A program made the translations under genes and the position numbers. Below, in pieces: positions 7,024 through 14,929 of a stretch of 64,000 bases of DNA. The stretch's first letter is position 1; each line of letters begins with the position of its first letter. The notes beneath the pieces are model-generated. The model was not told where the DNA came from, ran no database searches, and worked only from the letters and a program-made list of their open reading frames with translations. This DNA comes from Actinomycetes bacterium. Its GTDB lineage: Bacteria; Actinomycetota; Actinomycetes; Mycobacteriales; Mycobacteriaceae. The stretch spans positions 124,001 to 188,000 of the forward strand of contig JAEXZY010000121.1 in the NCBI GenBank assembly GCA_023404955.1, in the 5' to 3' direction.

Positions 7024-8610
7024 GTGAGTCTGCCCGTGGTATTGATCGCCGACAAGCTGGCCCCCTCGACCGTCGAAGCGTTGGGCGACCAGGTGGAGGT
7101 CCGTTGGGTCGACGGCCCGGACCGGGAGAAGCTGCTGGCCGCCGTCGCCGAAGCCGACGCGCTGCTGGTCCGCTCGGCCACCACCGTCGATGCCGAGGTC
7201 CTCGCCGCAGCGCCCAAGCTCAAGATCGTCGCCCGCGCCGGCGTCGGCCTCGACAACGTCGATGTCGACGCCGCCACCGCGCGCGGTGTGCTGGTGGTCA
7301 ACGCGCCCACGTCGAACATCCACAGCGCCGCCGAGCACGCGCTGGCCCTGCTGCTGTCGGCGGCCCGACAGATCCCGGCCGCCGATGCGACGCTGCGCGA
7401 CCACACATGGAAGCGGTCGTCGTTCTCCGGCACCGAGATCTTCGGCAAGACGGTCGGCGTGGTCGGCCTCGGCCGCATCGGTCAGCTGGTGGCCCAGCGG
7501 CTGGCCGCATTCGGCGCGCACATCACCGCCCACGACCCCTATGTCTCGCACGCCCGCGCCGCGCAGCTCGGCATCGAACTGCTCACCCTCGACGAGCTCC
7601 TCGCCCGCGCCGACTTCATCTCCGTGCATCTGCCCAAGACCAAGGAGACGGCGGGGCTGATCGGCAAGGACGCGCTGGCCAAGACCAAGCCTGGAGTGAT
7701 CATCGTCAACGCTGCGCGCGGTGGGCTGATCGACGAGCAGGCCCTGGCGGACGCGATCACCAGCGGCCACGTCCGCGGTGCCGGCCTCGACGTGTTCGCC
7801 ACCGAGCCCTGCACCGACAGCCCGCTGTTCGAACTGCCCCAGGTGGTGGTGACGCCTCACCTCGGCGCATCGACGGCCGAAGCCCAGGACCGTGCCGGCA
7901 CCGATGTGGCGGCCAGCGTCAAGCTCGCTCTCGCCGGTGAGTTCGTGCCCGACGCCGTCAACGTCGGCGGTGGTGCGGTCGGCGAAGAGGTCGCGCCGTG
8001 GCTTGATCTGGTCCGCAAGCTCGGACTGCTCGTCGGTGCGCTGTCGGCGGAACTGCCGACCAATCTGTGCGTGCAGGTGCGCGGCGAGCTGGCCAGCGAG
8101 GAGGTCGAGGTGCTGCGTCTCTCGGCGCTGCGCGGGCTGTTCTCGGCGGTGATCGAGGACCCGGTGACGTTCGTCAACGCCCCGGCCCTGGCGGCCGAGC
8201 GCGGCGTCGAGGCGTCCATCGACACCGAGTCCGAGAGCCCGAACCACCGCAGCGTCGTCGACGTCCGCGCGGTGGCCGCCGACGGGACCACGGTGAACGT
8301 GGCCGGTGCGCTGTCGGGCCCGCAGCAGGTGGAGAAGATCGTCCAGATCAACGGTCGCAATCTCGATCTGCGCGCCGAAGGCGTGAACTTGATCATCAAC
8401 TACGACGACCAGCCCGGCGCACTGGGCAAGATCGGCACGCTGCTGGGCGGCGCCGAAGTCAACATCCTGGCCGCCCAGCTCAGCCAGGACGCCGACGGTC
8501 AGGGCGCGACGATCATGCTGCGCTTGGACAGGAACGTGCCCGACGACGTGCTCGCCACCATCGGCCGGGACGTCAACGCTGCGACATTGGAAGTGGTCGA
8601 CCTGACATGA
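7024..8610 (+). CDS. serA: D-3-phosphoglycerate dehydrogenase
   Basis: SerA oxidises 3-phosphoglycerate to 3-phosphohydroxypyruvate with NAD+, the first step of serine synthesis. The 528 residues equal the M. tuberculosis SerA1 length. The order is substrate/NAD-binding domains (about 1-315), an intervening regulatory domain typical of the long type, and a C-terminal ACT domain (about 455-528) that binds serine. The NAD loop is VVGLGRIGQL near residue 147. The catalytic triad is R232, E261 and H279 (PHLGAST). The GTG start is supported by a TAGGCT -10 element 8 nt upstream, suggesting a leaderless message. The stop overlaps the start of leuB (ATGA). Confidence 0.97.
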   Translation: MSLPVVLIADKLAPSTVEALGDQVEVRWVDGPDREKLLAAVAEADALLVRSATTVDAEVLAAAPKLKIVARAGVGLDNVDVDAATARGVLVVNAPTSNIHSAAEHALALLLSAARQIPAADATLRDHTWKRSSFSGTEIFGKTVGVVGLGRIGQLVAQRLAAFGAHITAHDPYVSHARAAQLGIELLTLDELLARADFISVHLPKTKETAGLIGKDALAKTKPGVIIVNAARGGLIDEQALADAITSGHVRGAGLDVFATEPCTDSPLFELPQVVVTPHLGASTAEAQDRAGTDVAASVKLALAGEFVPDAVNVGGGAVGEEVAPWLDLVRKLGLLVGALSAELPTNLCVQVRGELASEEVEVLRLSALRGLFSAVIEDPVTFVNAPALAAERGVEASIDTESESPNHRSVVDVRAVAADGTTVNVAGALSGPQQVEKIVQINGRNLDLRAEGVNLIINYDDQPGALGKIGTLLGGAEVNILAAQLSQDADGQGATIMLRLDRNVPDDVLATIGRDVNAATLEVVDLT

Positions 8611-9629
8611 GTGCCTCACTGAAACTCGCGGTGATCGGCGGCGACGGGATCGGTCCGGAAGTGATCGGCCAGGCGCTCACGGTGCTCGACGCCGTACTAC
8701 CCGGGGTGGAGAAGACCGAGTACGAGCTCGGCGCACGGCAGTATCACAAGACCGGTGAGGTACTGCCCGAGTCGGTGATCGGTGAGCTCAAGGAGCACAA
8801 CGCGATCCTGCTCGGCGCGATCGGCGACCCGTCGGTGCCGAGCGGTGTGCTCGAGCGTGGGCTGCTGCTGCGCATCCGTTTCGAGCTCGACCACCACGTC
8901 AATCTGCGCCCGGGCCGGCTCTACCCGGGGGTGCGCAGCCCGTTGGCCGGCGATCCTGAGATCGACTTCGTCGTGGTGCGTGAGGGCACCGAAGGGCCCT
9001 ACACCGGAAACGGCGGCGCGATCCGGTTGGACACCCCTCACGAGGTCGCAACCGAGGTCAGCGTCAACACCGCCTACGGGGTGCGTCGTGTGGTGCTCGA
9101 TGCGTTCCAGCGGGCGCAGGCCCGCCGCAAGCACCTGACGTTGGTGCACAAGAACAATGTGCTGACCCATGCCGGTTCGCTGTGGTGGCGCACGGTGCAG
9201 AGCGTCGCCGCCGAGTATCCCGAGGTCGAGGTGGCGTATCAGCACGTCGACGCGGCGACGATCCACATGGTCACCGATCCCGGCCGGTTCGACGTGATCG
9301 TCACCGACAACCTGTTCGGCGACATCATCACCGATCTGGCCGCTGCGGTGTGTGGCGGCATCGGGCTGGCGGCCAGCGGCAACATCGATGCGACTCTGAC
9401 CAATCCGTCGATGTTCGAACCGGTGCACGGCAGCGCACCCGACATCGCCGGGCAGGGCATCGCGGATCCGACCGCCGCGATCATGAGTGTGTCGCTGCTG
9501 CTGGCCCACCTCGGTGAGTTCGATGCGGCGGCCCGTGTCGACGCGGCGGTCGCCGAGCACCTCGCGACCCGAGGCGACCAGTCGCTGACCACCCCACAGG
9601 TCGGCGAGCGCATCCTCGGAAAGCTGTAG
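8607..9629 (+). CDS. leuB: 3-isopropylmalate dehydrogenase
   Basis: LeuB oxidatively decarboxylates 3-isopropylmalate with NAD+ in leucine synthesis. The ATG at 8607 overlaps the serA stop by four bases (ATGA) and gives 340 residues; longer in-frame extensions lie inside serA. Signature stretches are VIGGDGIGPEV at the N-terminus, LLLRIRFELDHHVNLRP for substrate, and the metal-binding DNLFGDIITDLAA. NAD binding is in EPVHGSAPDIAGQGIADPTA. It is coupled to serA and not to leuCD, which lie 5 kb further on; this arrangement is the same in M. tuberculosis. Confidence 0.97.
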   Translation: MSASLKLAVIGGDGIGPEVIGQALTVLDAVLPGVEKTEYELGARQYHKTGEVLPESVIGELKEHNAILLGAIGDPSVPSGVLERGLLLRIRFELDHHVNLRPGRLYPGVRSPLAGDPEIDFVVVREGTEGPYTGNGGAIRLDTPHEVATEVSVNTAYGVRRVVLDAFQRAQARRKHLTLVHKNNVLTHAGSLWWRTVQSVAAEYPEVEVAYQHVDAATIHMVTDPGRFDVIVTDNLFGDIITDLAAAVCGGIGLAASGNIDATLTNPSMFEPVHGSAPDIAGQGIADPTAAIMSVSLLLAHLGEFDAAARVDAAVAEHLATRGDQSLTTPQVGERILGKL

Positions 9630-9640
9630 CCATCCGGCGG

Positions 9641-10219
9641 TTGGCCACGCTGTCTGCGCAGTGCTGGCTGTTCGCCGTCGGCTCGTCGCTGTTCGCGCTC
9701 GCGACCGCGCCCGCGTTTCCGGCGTTTCTCGGTGCGGGCGGGGCGAACCTGCTGTGCTTCTGCGGATCCTGGTTCTTCACGACTGCGGCCTCGCTTCAGC
9801 TGTATCGCTGCGAGCATGCCAAGCGTGCGGAATGGTGGAGTGCCGCAGTGCAACTGGTCGGCACTGCGCTGTTCAACGTGAGCACGGGCGCGTCGGTGTG
9901 GGCGCACGCCGTGGCCAGCGAGCGGCGCTACGTGTGGGTGCCCGACGTCGCGGGTTCGACGGCATTTCTGATCAGCGGGCTGCTCGGTGTGGTCGCGGCC
10001 GGCGCGCTGATCGATCTGACACCGCGTGACTGGATGGCCGCGGCGGTCAACATGGCGGGGTGCGTGGCGTTCGGGGTGTCCGCCGGAGCTGCGTTCGTGC
10101 GCGCGACAGGTGTCACCGAAGACGAAAGGCTGGCCAATCTCGGCACCTTCATCGGGGCGCTCTGTTTTCTGGCCTCGGCGCTGATGCTCCTACCGCGTCA
10201 GGCTGCGTCCTCCGCCTGA
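9641..10219 (+). CDS. Small integral membrane protein, YrhK-like
   Basis: The 192-residue protein has four or five hydrophobic segments, the first two being WLFAVGSSLFALATAP and a segment ending LLCFCGSWFFTTAASLQLY. The GSxLF plus FCGSWFFT pattern resembles YrhK-domain membrane proteins of unknown function. The start is a TTG 11 bases after the leuB stop with only a weak ribosome site, so the start is uncertain; no better one is visible. The 3' end overlaps the end of the MFS gene on the other strand by 22 bases. It may be co-transcribed with serA-leuB, but no metabolic link is evident. Confidence 0.6.
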   Translation: MATLSAQCWLFAVGSSLFALATAPAFPAFLGAGGANLLCFCGSWFFTTAASLQLYRCEHAKRAEWWSAAVQLVGTALFNVSTGASVWAHAVASERRYVWVPDVAGSTAFLISGLLGVVAAGALIDLTPRDWMAAAVNMAGCVAFGVSAGAAFVRATGVTEDERLANLGTFIGALCFLASALMLLPRQAASSA

Positions 10220-11421
10220 GCGGGCGAGGTCGCGGGCACCGCAGGAATCGCAAGCAGGGGGACGAGCGCGCACACGGCGAACGCCGCCGGGTAACCGGCC
10301 ACGCCGATCAGGGCGCCGAACAACGGCGGCGTGACGCCCGCGGTCAACAGCTGCGTGGTGTTCTGGGTGCCTAGCGCGCGGCCGCTCCAGAACGGCCCGG
10401 CGACTTCGGCGATCGCGGTGAACGCCAATCCGTTGTCCGACACGGTGACCACCGACGCGACGACCATCAGCGCGATGCTGAGCGGGGAGTCCAGCCAATC
10501 GGTCAGTGCCAGTAGCCCCATCGACACCGCGGCGGCTGCAGCGATCGTCCGGATGGGCCTCATCCGCGAGCTCAGCACGTCGCCGGACCGTCGCAGCACG
10601 AAGTCGGACCATCGTCCAGCGGCGATGCGTCCGCCGGCCCCCAGGAGTTGAGCAGTCGTGACCATGGCGCCGGCGGAGCCGGCAGACCACCCCCGGTCGG
10701 TCATCAACCAGGCGAGCGTGAACGTCCACACCATCGCCTGCGGCGCCACCAGCAGCAGTGAGGTGAGATGGATGCGCACCAGCAGTGAGGATCCTCGGTA
10801 GGGGTTGGCGAGGTCGGCCTCGCTGGCGTCCGCGCGCGCGGGTCGCGGTGGGTCCGACACCGCGACGGCACATACGACGGCCGAGACCGCACAGACCACG
10901 GCGGGGAACAGCAGTGCACCCGACACCCCGGAAGATTCGGCGAGCCGCGGAATCACCAGCGCGCCGAGTCCGACCCCGAGCGGCTGTGCGGTCTGGCGAA
11001 TGCCCATCACCAGGCCGCGTTTCTCCGCGGCGAACCAGCCGACCACCAAGCGGCCGCTGGCGGTGTTGCTGCTCGCCGCCGCCATGCCACCGACGAAGAG
11101 GAAAGCTCCGACCGCGGGCAGTGAGTCCACCGATGCAGCACCGAAACCGGCGGCCCCGGTCAGCGCGGAACCGAGGGTCAACACCGTCCGCTCGCCGACG
11201 CGGTCGACGACATAACCCCAGGCGATCAGCGTCACCACCATCCCCAGGCTGGGCAGCGCCGACATCAGACCCGCCTGCGCGAGGTCGAGGCCGCGTTCAC
11301 GATGCAGTGTCGGTATGAGAAAAGCCACACCGTTGATGAACACGTTGGCGCACAACGTGGCGCCGAGGGCGACGATCAGCATCGACCATCGTCGTGCGGT
11401 GCTGATCGATGCGATGTCCAT
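10198..11421 (-). CDS. Major facilitator superfamily transporter
   Basis: The 407 residues contain about twelve hydrophobic segments. The loop between segments 2 and 3, GYVVDRVGERTVLTLGSALTG, is the MFS motif A region. The mid-protein cytoplasmic linker is Arg/Asp-rich (about residues 190-205). The position matches Rv2994 of M. tuberculosis. Substrate is unknown; the family includes drug efflux pumps and organic anion carriers. It is divergent from the fumarylacetoacetate-hydrolase-like gene, with a palindrome in the 117-base spacer. Confidence 0.85.
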   Translation of the reverse strand: MDIASISTARRWSMLIVALGATLCANVFINGVAFLIPTLHRERGLDLAQAGLMSALPSLGMVVTLIAWGYVVDRVGERTVLTLGSALTGAAGFGAASVDSLPAVGAFLFVGGMAAASSNTASGRLVVGWFAAEKRGLVMGIRQTAQPLGVGLGALVIPRLAESSGVSGALLFPAVVCAVSAVVCAVAVSDPPRPARADASEADLANPYRGSSLLVRIHLTSLLLVAPQAMVWTFTLAWLMTDRGWSAGSAGAMVTTAQLLGAGGRIAAGRWSDFVLRRSGDVLSSRMRPIRTIAAAAAVSMGLLALTDWLDSPLSIALMVVASVVTVSDNGLAFTAIAEVAGPFWSGRALGTQNTTQLLTAGVTPPLFGALIGVAGYPAAFAVCALVPLLAIPAVPATSPAQAEDAA

Positions 11422-11462
11422 TCACCCATCGTGGCACGAACGTCTCATCATGCAGAACTCAA

Positions 11463-11479
11463 ATCTCACTCTATGAGAT
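11463..11479. promoter_or_regulatory. Palindrome in divergent intergenic region, possible operator
   Basis: ATCTCA-CTCTA-TGAGAT is a perfect inverted repeat with 6-bp arms between the MFS gene and the fumarylacetoacetate-hydrolase-like gene, about 60 bases before the start codon of the latter. It resembles TCTC-ACACA-GAGA in front of leuC. Either a repressor site or chance; no regulator gene lies next to it. Confidence 0.35.
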
Positions 11480-11526
11480 AGCCGGCGTGTGAGCTGTGCG
11501 CCTGCCGCGGCGGGCAGTGCTAACGC

Positions 11527-11532
11527 TAGGCT
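11527..11532 (+). promoter_or_regulatory. -10 element of the fumarylacetoacetate-hydrolase-like gene
   Basis: TAGGCT ends 6 nt before the ATG at 11539, so the message is probably leaderless. No -35 is recognisable. Confidence 0.45.
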
Positions 11533-11538
11533 GACCCC

Positions 11539-12327
11539 ATGCGTCTTGGTCGAATCGCCAGCCCCGACGGCGTGGCTTTCGTCTCCATCGAAGGACCGGT
11601 CGACGAGCCCGGTGAAGCCATCGCCCGCGAGATCGCCGAGCATCCCTTCGGCACACCGACATTCACCGGCCGGCAGTGGCCGCTGGCCGACGTACGCCTG
11701 CTGGCGCCGATCCTCGCCAGCAAGGTCGTGTGCATGGGTAAGAACTACGCCGCTCACATCGAGGAGATGGGTGGCGGCACCTTCGAGGATCCGATCATCT
11801 TCCTCAAGCCCAACACGGCGATCATCGGCCCGAATACCGCCATCCAACTGCCGGCCGACGCGAATCCCGTGCACTTCGAGGGTGAGCTGGCTGCCGTCAT
11901 CGGTCGTCCGTGCAAGGACGTGCCGGCGTCGCGGGCCGCGGAGAACATCCTCGGCTACACGATCGCCAACGACGTGTCTGCGCGTGATCAGCAGAAGAAG
12001 GACGGCCAGTGGATGCGCGCCAAAGGCCACGACACGTTCTGTCCGGTCGGGCCCTGGATCGTCACCGATGTCGACGCCTCCGATCTGGAGATCCGCACCG
12101 AGGTCAACGGTGAGGTCAAGCAGCGCAGCCGAACGTCGTTGATGATCCATGACATCGGCGCGATAATCGAGTGGATCTCGGCGGTCATGACCCTGCTGCC
12201 GGGAGACCTGATCCTGACCGGGACGCCCGAAGGCGTGGGACCGCTGGAGCACGGCGACACCGTCAGCATCAGCGTCGAGGGCATCGGAACGCTCACCAAC
12301 CCCGTTGTCCGCAAAGGAAAGCCGTGA
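11539..12327 (+). CDS. Fumarylacetoacetate hydrolase-family enzyme
   Basis: The protein has 262 residues. An N-terminal cap of about 60 residues precedes the FAH catalytic fold, which carries the family hallmarks CMGKNYAAHIEEMGG and FLKPNTAIIGPN. The metal ligands lie in HFEGELAAVIG and YTIANDVSARDQQ, and LTGTPEGVGP closes the domain. Such proteins cleave or decarboxylate beta-diketo acids such as fumarylpyruvate or oxaloacetate. Annotation as 2-hydroxyhepta-2,4-diene-1,7-dioate isomerase (as for Rv2993c) is not proved. The stop overlaps the GTG of gltX (GTGA), so the two are co-transcribed. This is a conserved but unexplained pairing. Confidence 0.85.
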   Translation: MRLGRIASPDGVAFVSIEGPVDEPGEAIAREIAEHPFGTPTFTGRQWPLADVRLLAPILASKVVCMGKNYAAHIEEMGGGTFEDPIIFLKPNTAIIGPNTAIQLPADANPVHFEGELAAVIGRPCKDVPASRAAENILGYTIANDVSARDQQKKDGQWMRAKGHDTFCPVGPWIVTDVDASDLEIRTEVNGEVKQRSRTSLMIHDIGAIIEWISAVMTLLPGDLILTGTPEGVGPLEHGDTVSISVEGIGTLTNPVVRKGKP

Positions 12328-13799
12328 GCGCCCCGTCGGAAGTCAGAGTCAGGTTCTGTCCGTCCCCGACGGGCACCCCCCATGTCGGGTTGATCCGTAC
12401 GGCGCTGTTCAACTGGGCCTACGCCCGGCACACCGGCGGCACGTTCGTGTTCCGCATCGAGGACACCGATTCGGCGCGGGACAGTGAAGACAGCTACCGG
12501 GCCCTGTTGGATGCGTTGCGCTGGCTCGGCCTGGACTGGGACGAGGGCCCCGAGGTCGGCGGCCCCTACGAGCCGTACCGGCAGTCGGGTCGTCGCGAGC
12601 TCTACACCGACGTGCTGCAGCGGCTGCTCGACGCCGGCGTGGCCTACGAGGCGTTCTCCACCGCTGAGGAAGTCGAGGCCCGGCATCTCGCCGCGGGGCG
12701 CAATCCCAAGCTGGGGTACGACAATTTCGACCGCGACCTGACCGACGAGCAGCGGGCGGCCTTCCGTGCCGAGGGTCGGCCCGGCGTCATCCGGCTGCGG
12801 ATGCCGGACGAGGACATGACCTGGCACGACCTGGTGCGCGGTGAGACGACCTTCCCTGCCGGCTCGATCCCGGACTTCGCGCTGACCAGAGGCAGCGGAG
12901 AACCGTTGTACACCTTGGTCAATCCGGTCGACGACGCCCTGATGAAGATCACCCACGTGCTGCGAGGGGAAGACCTGCTGCCGTCGACGCCGCGGCAGCT
13001 GGCGCTCTACGCCGCTCTCGTGCGGCTCGGCATCGCCGATGCCACACCCCGCTTCGCCCACCTCCCACCGGTCCTGGGGGACGGGAACAAGAAGCTGTCC
13101 AAGCGCGACCCGCAGTCGAATCTGTTCCTGCACCGTGAGCGCGGCTTCATCCCCGAGGGGCTGCTCAACTACCTTGCGCTGCTGGGATGGTCGATCGCTG
13201 ACGACCGTGACGTGTTCGGTCTCGACGAGATGGTGGCGGCGTTCGACGTCGTTGACGTGAACTCCAATCCCGCGCGGTTCGACCAGAAGAAGGCGGACGC
13301 GCTCAACGCCGAGCACATCCGACTGCTGGAGCCCGCGGAGTTCGCCCGCCGCCTCGGCGAGTACTTCCGCACCCACGGCCACGACACCGGGCTCACCGCC
13401 GACGAGTTCGCCGAAGCGGCCGCGCTGGTGCAGACGCGCATCGTGGTTCTCGGCGACGCCTGGGGGCTGCTGAAGTTCCTCGACGACGACTCCTTCGCGC
13501 TCGACGAGAAGTCGGCGGGCAAGGAGTTGCGGCCCGACGCGGTCCCTGTGCTCGACGCCGCGCTGGGCGCACTCGAAGCACTCGGGGAGTGGCGCAGCCC
13601 GCAGATCGAAGAGGCGCTCAAGACGGCGCTGATCGACGGGCTCGAGCTCAAGCCGCGCAAGGCGTTCGGACCCGTGCGTGTGGCGGTGACGGGCTCGTCG
13701 GTGAGCCCGCCGCTGTACGAATCGCTGGAATTGTTGGGCCGGGACCGCACGCTGGCCCGGCTGCGAGCGGGTCGAGACCACGCCGCAGCGGCGGCGTGA
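12324..13799 (+). CDS. gltX: Glutamyl-tRNA synthetase
   Basis: GltX charges tRNA-Glu, and in actinobacteria usually also tRNA-Gln, which is then amidated by GatCAB. The GTG at 12324 gives 491 residues (490 in M. tuberculosis) and overlaps the upstream stop by four bases; longer in-frame extensions lie inside the upstream gene. The class I HIGH-like motif is PSPTGTPHVG near the N-terminus and KLSKR is at residues 257-261. The C-terminal third is the helical anticodon-binding domain. Directly downstream lie tRNA-Gln and tRNA-Glu, the two likely substrates. Confidence 0.97.
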   Translation: MSAPSEVRVRFCPSPTGTPHVGLIRTALFNWAYARHTGGTFVFRIEDTDSARDSEDSYRALLDALRWLGLDWDEGPEVGGPYEPYRQSGRRELYTDVLQRLLDAGVAYEAFSTAEEVEARHLAAGRNPKLGYDNFDRDLTDEQRAAFRAEGRPGVIRLRMPDEDMTWHDLVRGETTFPAGSIPDFALTRGSGEPLYTLVNPVDDALMKITHVLRGEDLLPSTPRQLALYAALVRLGIADATPRFAHLPPVLGDGNKKLSKRDPQSNLFLHRERGFIPEGLLNYLALLGWSIADDRDVFGLDEMVAAFDVVDVNSNPARFDQKKADALNAEHIRLLEPAEFARRLGEYFRTHGHDTGLTADEFAEAAALVQTRIVVLGDAWGLLKFLDDDSFALDEKSAGKELRPDAVPVLDAALGALEALGEWRSPQIEEALKTALIDGLELKPRKAFGPVRVAVTGSSVSPPLYESLELLGRDRTLARLRAGRDHAAAAA

Positions 13800-13831
13800 C
13801 GGGGGTGGAAAAACCAGCCGAGAATCTTTGG

Positions 13832-13837
13832 TAGTCT
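13832..13837 (+). promoter_or_regulatory. Possible -10 element of the tRNA pair
   Basis: TAGTCT lies about 90 bases before tRNA-Gln in the 129-base gap after gltX. A TGGAAA about 20 bases further upstream is a weak -35 candidate. Read-through from gltX is an alternative. Confidence 0.3.
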
Positions 13838-13928
13838 GCTCGTCGGCCTGCAAGACGGCGCAGCGCGGCACCACCGCGAGGCGCCAGGGTCGAAAAAGAG
13901 CCCGTGACCTGCGGTGATGGGCTGCCAA

Positions 13929-14003
13929 TGGGGTATGGTGTAATTGGCAACACAGCTGATTCTGGTTCAGCCATTCTAGGTTCGAGTCCTGGTACCCCAG
14001 CCA
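13929..14003 (+). tRNA. tRNA-Gln (anticodon CTG)
   Basis: Acceptor arms TGGGGTA (13929-13935) and TACCCCA (13993-13999) pair fully. The anticodon stem GCTGA/TCAGC encloses the loop TTCTGGT, giving anticodon CTG. The T loop contains GGTTCGAGTCC. The discriminator is G14000, and the CCA end is encoded (14001-14003), unlike in the following tRNA. It sits between gltX and tRNA-Glu as in other mycobacteria. Confidence 0.96.
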
Positions 14004-14063
14004 ATGTGCGGATTAGGTCAGCACTGCGTCCCTCAGCTATGCTTTCCGTCCGTACGAGTTCTA

Positions 14064-14136
14064 GCCCCCGTCGTCTAGCGGCCTAGGACGCCGCCCTCTC
14101 ACGGCGGTAGCGTGGGTTCGAATCCCATCGGGGGTA
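14064..14136 (+). tRNA. tRNA-Glu (anticodon CTC)
   Basis: Acceptor arms GCCCCCG (14064-14070) and CGGGGGT (14129-14135) pair with one terminal G-U. The anticodon stem CCGCC/GGCGG encloses CTCTCAC, giving anticodon CTC. GGGTTCGAATCCC forms the T arm. The discriminator is A14136 and CCA is not encoded. It is followed within 10 bases by a strong terminator, so the two tRNAs probably share one transcript. Confidence 0.97.
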
Positions 14137-14142
14137 CACCTG

Positions 14143-14174
14143 CTCGCAGGTCCGGACAGGACCTGCGAGTTTTT
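14143..14174 (+). terminator. Rho-independent terminator after tRNA-Glu
   Basis: CTCGCAGGTCC (14143-14153) and GGACCTGCGAG (14159-14169) form a perfect 11-bp stem with a 5-nt loop, followed by TTTTT at 14170-14174. It is the clearest intrinsic terminator of the window. Confidence 0.9.
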
Positions 14175-14191
14175 ACGTCAGAGACACCCGG

Positions 14192-14893
14192 TCAGAGCCG
14201 TCGTGTCAGCGCATCGGCGGCCGCCACCAGATCGGCGGCCCAGCGCGCGCCGGGGCGCCGTCCCATCCGGTCGATCGGTCCGGACACCGACACGGCGGCG
14301 ATCACCGCGCCGCGGCCGTCGCGCACCGGCGCCGATACGCTCGCCACGCCGGGCTCCCGTTCTGCCGCGCTCTGCGCCCAGCCGCGCTTGCGTACCTCCG
14401 CCAGTGCGCGGTCGGTGAACGCCGCGTCGGCCAGCACGCTGCGCTGGGTGGCAGTGTCGGCATAGGCGAGCAACACCTTGGCCCCCGAGCCGGCGGTCAT
14501 CGGCAGCCGTGTGCCGACCGGCACCGTATCGCGAAGACCTGCAGGCGGTTCCAACGCCGCGACGCAGATCCGCGCAGACCCGTCTCTGCGGTAGAGCTGC
14601 ACGCTCTCCCCGGTCAGCTCGCGCAGGCGCGGCAACACCACGGCGCCCGCCGACACCAGCGGATCGCGCACGTGGCTGCCCAGCTCGGCCAGCGCGGGAC
14701 CCAGGCACCACTGGCCGTCGGCGTCGCGCGCGAGCATCCTGTGCGTTTCCAGCCCGACGGCCAGCCGGTGCGCAGTCGCCCGCGGCAGGGCCGTGCGGTC
14801 ACACAGATCGGCCAGACCGCACGGAGACTCGGCGACCGCATGGAGGACGGCCACCGCTTTGTCGAGCACGCCGATACCGCTATCCTGTCTCAC
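14192..14893 (-). CDS. IclR-family regulator of leucine genes, LtbR type
   Basis: The 233-residue protein has an N-terminal winged helix (about residues 1-70; GLADLCDRTALPRATAHRLA contains the recognition helix) and a C-terminal IclR effector domain. It is divergent from leuCD with only 36 bases between the starts. Its C. glutamicum counterpart LtbR represses leuB, leuCD and trp genes, and NdgR plays a similar role in Streptomyces. It corresponds to Rv2989. The GTG start at 14893 lies within the first arm of an inverted repeat that may be its own operator, suggesting autoregulation. Function is inferred from family and synteny. Confidence 0.88.
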   Translation of the reverse strand: MRQDSGIGVLDKAVAVLHAVAESPCGLADLCDRTALPRATAHRLAVGLETHRMLARDADGQWCLGPALAELGSHVRDPLVSAGAVVLPRLRELTGESVQLYRRDGSARICVAALEPPAGLRDTVPVGTRLPMTAGSGAKVLLAYADTATQRSVLADAAFTDRALAEVRKRGWAQSAAEREPGVASVSAPVRDGRGAVIAAVSVSGPIDRMGRRPGARWAADLVAAADALTRRL

Positions 14894-14923
14894 ACAGAGA
14901 TACTAGCTTCCCAGAATGTGAGA
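14888..14923. promoter_or_regulatory. Candidate operator between the IclR regulator and leuC
   Basis: TCTCACA (14888-14894) and TGTGAGA (14917-14923) form a spaced inverted repeat across the whole divergent spacer. Inside it, TCTC-ACACA-GAGA (14888-14900) is a second, compact palindrome, followed by a TACTAG -10-like hexamer for leuC at 14901-14906. The placement fits repression of leuCD and autorepression by the adjacent IclR protein. No binding evidence is available. Confidence 0.45.
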
Positions 14924-14929
14924 TCGCCA

